A stretch of DNA of 16,745 nt from Acidobacteriota bacterium (GTDB lineage: Bacteria > Acidobacteriota > Vicinamibacteria > Vicinamibacterales > UBA2999), in the NCBI GenBank assembly GCA_013813075.1, contig JACCSI010000272.1:1-16745 (forward strand). The letters run 5' to 3'. Below are positions 15,673 through 16,745 of the stretch, piece by piece (the stretch's first letter is position 1; each line of letters starts with the position of its first letter). The notes below the pieces were generated by a model that saw only the letters and a list, made by a program, of their open reading frames with translations, had not been told where the DNA came from and made no database searches. Both the position numbers and the translations under genes were made by a program.

Positions 15673-16743
15673 ATGGCCCCACACGCGACCGATCCGGTCA
15701 CGGCCCCCACGCCCGGCCGGACCTTTCAGCCCTACATCCCGGCAACGCAATCCCCGGCGGAATTCACAGCCAAAGCCATCGCCCTCGGGATCCTTTTTGG
15801 CGTCATCTTCGGCGCATCGACGGTCTATCTGGGCTTACGCGCCGGCCTGACCGTCTCGGCATCAATTCCGATCGCCGTTCTCGCAATTTCGGTGCTCAAG
15901 AAGTTCGGCGGCTCGACGATTCTCGAAAATAACATCGTGCAGACGATTGGGTCTGCGGGCGAGTCGGTCGCCGGCGGCGTGGTCTTCACAATTCCCGCGT
16001 TGATCTTCCTGGTGCCGCACGGTCCGGCTTATTTCAACTACACGCAGATTCTGTTACTCGCCTTTGCCGGCGGGATTCTGGGCGTGCTGATGATGGTGCC
16101 CCTTCGTCGCGCGCTCATCGTCAAGGAGCACGGCGTGCTGCCGTATCCGGAGGGTACGGCGTGCGCCGAAGTACTCGTCGCCGGCGAGCGCGGCGGCAAG
16201 CTGGCGGCGCTGGTCTTCAGCGGCCTCGGCATCGGTGCGTTGTGGAAATCGCTGTCGTGGATTTTCGGCGTGTTCCGGACCGAGGTCGGCCACTCGATCG
16301 CGCGCACCGGAGTGCTGCCCAATGCGACGGTCGCGATTGACATCTCGCCGGAGTACATGGGCGTGGGGTATGTCATCGGTCCGCGCATCGCGGGCACGAT
16401 GGTCGCTGGTGGAGTGTTGTCGTGGCTGGTACTGCTGCCGTTGATTTCGATTATGGGCGCCTACATCACGGTGCCGTTTCCGCCGATCACGTCAGCCAAC
16501 GCACTCAACGCCGCGACCGGGCAGCCGTTTCTCATCTCGGAGATGGGGCCTGGCCAAATCTGGAGCGCGTACATTCGCTACATCGGCGCGGGGGCGGTAC
16601 TCGCGGCCGGCCTGATCACGCTGGGCCGCTCGCTGCCGACAATCGTGTCCTCCGCGCGGGAGGGCGTAATGGGTTTTGGCGTTTGGGCCTTGCGGGCGGC
16701 TCTGCGCACCGAGCGCGACAAAGATGACGCACGTGATAATTAA
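15673..16743 (+). CDS. OPT-family oligopeptide transporter, N-terminal part; frame probably broken near the right edge
   Basis: An inner-membrane transporter of the OPT superfamily, which takes up oligopeptides or metal chelates by cation symport (family knowledge). After a short Pro-rich cytosolic start it has TAKAIALGILFGVIFG, YLGLRAGLTVSASIPIAV, NNIVQTIGSAGESVAGG, then LRRALIVKEHGVLPYPEGTACAEVL, a strong family signature, and further spans to about residue 330. The frame stops at TAA 16741-16743 after 356 residues, whereas bacterial OPT proteins usually have about 600 or more. The stop comes in the cytosolic loop just after RTERD, where relatives continue with a few residues and an M (from memory). 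Shifting by one base at about 16720-16724 gives ATG ACG CAC GTG and an open frame to the window end, so a frameshift or sequence error is likely. ATG 15673 has a TACCAT box eight bases upstream. Confidence 0.85.
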   Translation: MAPHATDPVTAPTPGRTFQPYIPATQSPAEFTAKAIALGILFGVIFGASTVYLGLRAGLTVSASIPIAVLAISVLKKFGGSTILENNIVQTIGSAGESVAGGVVFTIPALIFLVPHGPAYFNYTQILLLAFAGGILGVLMMVPLRRALIVKEHGVLPYPEGTACAEVLVAGERGGKLAALVFSGLGIGALWKSLSWIFGVFRTEVGHSIARTGVLPNATVAIDISPEYMGVGYVIGPRIAGTMVAGGVLSWLVLLPLISIMGAYITVPFPPITSANALNAATGQPFLISEMGPGQIWSAYIRYIGAGAVLAAGLITLGRSLPTIVSSAREGVMGFGVWALRAALRTERDKDDARDN

Positions 16744-16745
16744 CG

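Overview
The window is a gene-dense, GC-rich bacterial chromosome segment with ordinary housekeeping and accessory genes. I see no insertion sequence, prophage gene, CRISPR array, tRNA or rRNA. The gene mix (LytS-type kinase with a LytTR regulator, Rex, YitJ-type methionine synthase/MTHFR fusion, PmtA-like methyltransferase, bacterial OPT transporter) and the strong G/C third-position bias fit an uncultured Acidobacteriota of the Vicinamibacteria type. That taxonomic call is inference from general resemblance, not a database match.

Layout. (1) 1-446, minus: the start of a small two-CxxC zinc-ribbon protein that runs off the left edge, divergent from (2) lon (595-2961, plus), a GT-B glycosyltransferase (2980-4089) and a hotdog thioesterase (4162-4629). 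A perfect 13-bp hairpin (4668-4704) separates these from a convergent minus-strand block. (3) Minus block, read right to left: a NuoI-like ferredoxin (8526-8101), a metallophosphoesterase (8089-7394), a fused homocysteine methyltransferase/MTHFR (7392-5539), then a PmtA-like phospholipid N-methyltransferase (5437-4745) with its own extended -10 promoter. (4) Plus block: sensor kinase (8568-9890), LytTR response regulator (9890-10663), signal peptidase I (10870-11421), CDF metal exporter (11499-12386). (5) Minus operon, right to left: rex (15572-14904), moaC (14861-14382), a D-2-hydroxyacid dehydrogenase (14380-13397) and an acyltransferase-3 membrane protein (13407-12298) whose tail overlaps the CDF gene antisense by 89 bp. 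(6) Divergent from rex: an OPT-family transporter (15673 onward) whose frame breaks near the right edge.

Functional links. The methyltransferase block joins folate one-carbon reduction, methionine regeneration and SAM-dependent lipid methylation. The rex operon places an NADH-sensing repressor at the head of an NAD-dependent dehydrogenase and a molybdopterin gene. A 7-bp inverted repeat with a perfect TTCACAA half-site lies across the rex start codon and may be an autoregulatory operator.

The most general signal is regulatory. At six gene starts that head transcription units, a TANNNT box ends only 6-8 bases before the start codon, with no Shine-Dalgarno. This is the geometry expected of leaderless transcription. 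Two such promoters sit back to back in the 41 bp between the ferredoxin and kinase genes. I found no clear previously undescribed multi-gene system. No stretch over 300 bases lacks a gene; the longest, 10664-10869, is either the 5' extension of the signal peptidase gene or a spacer.
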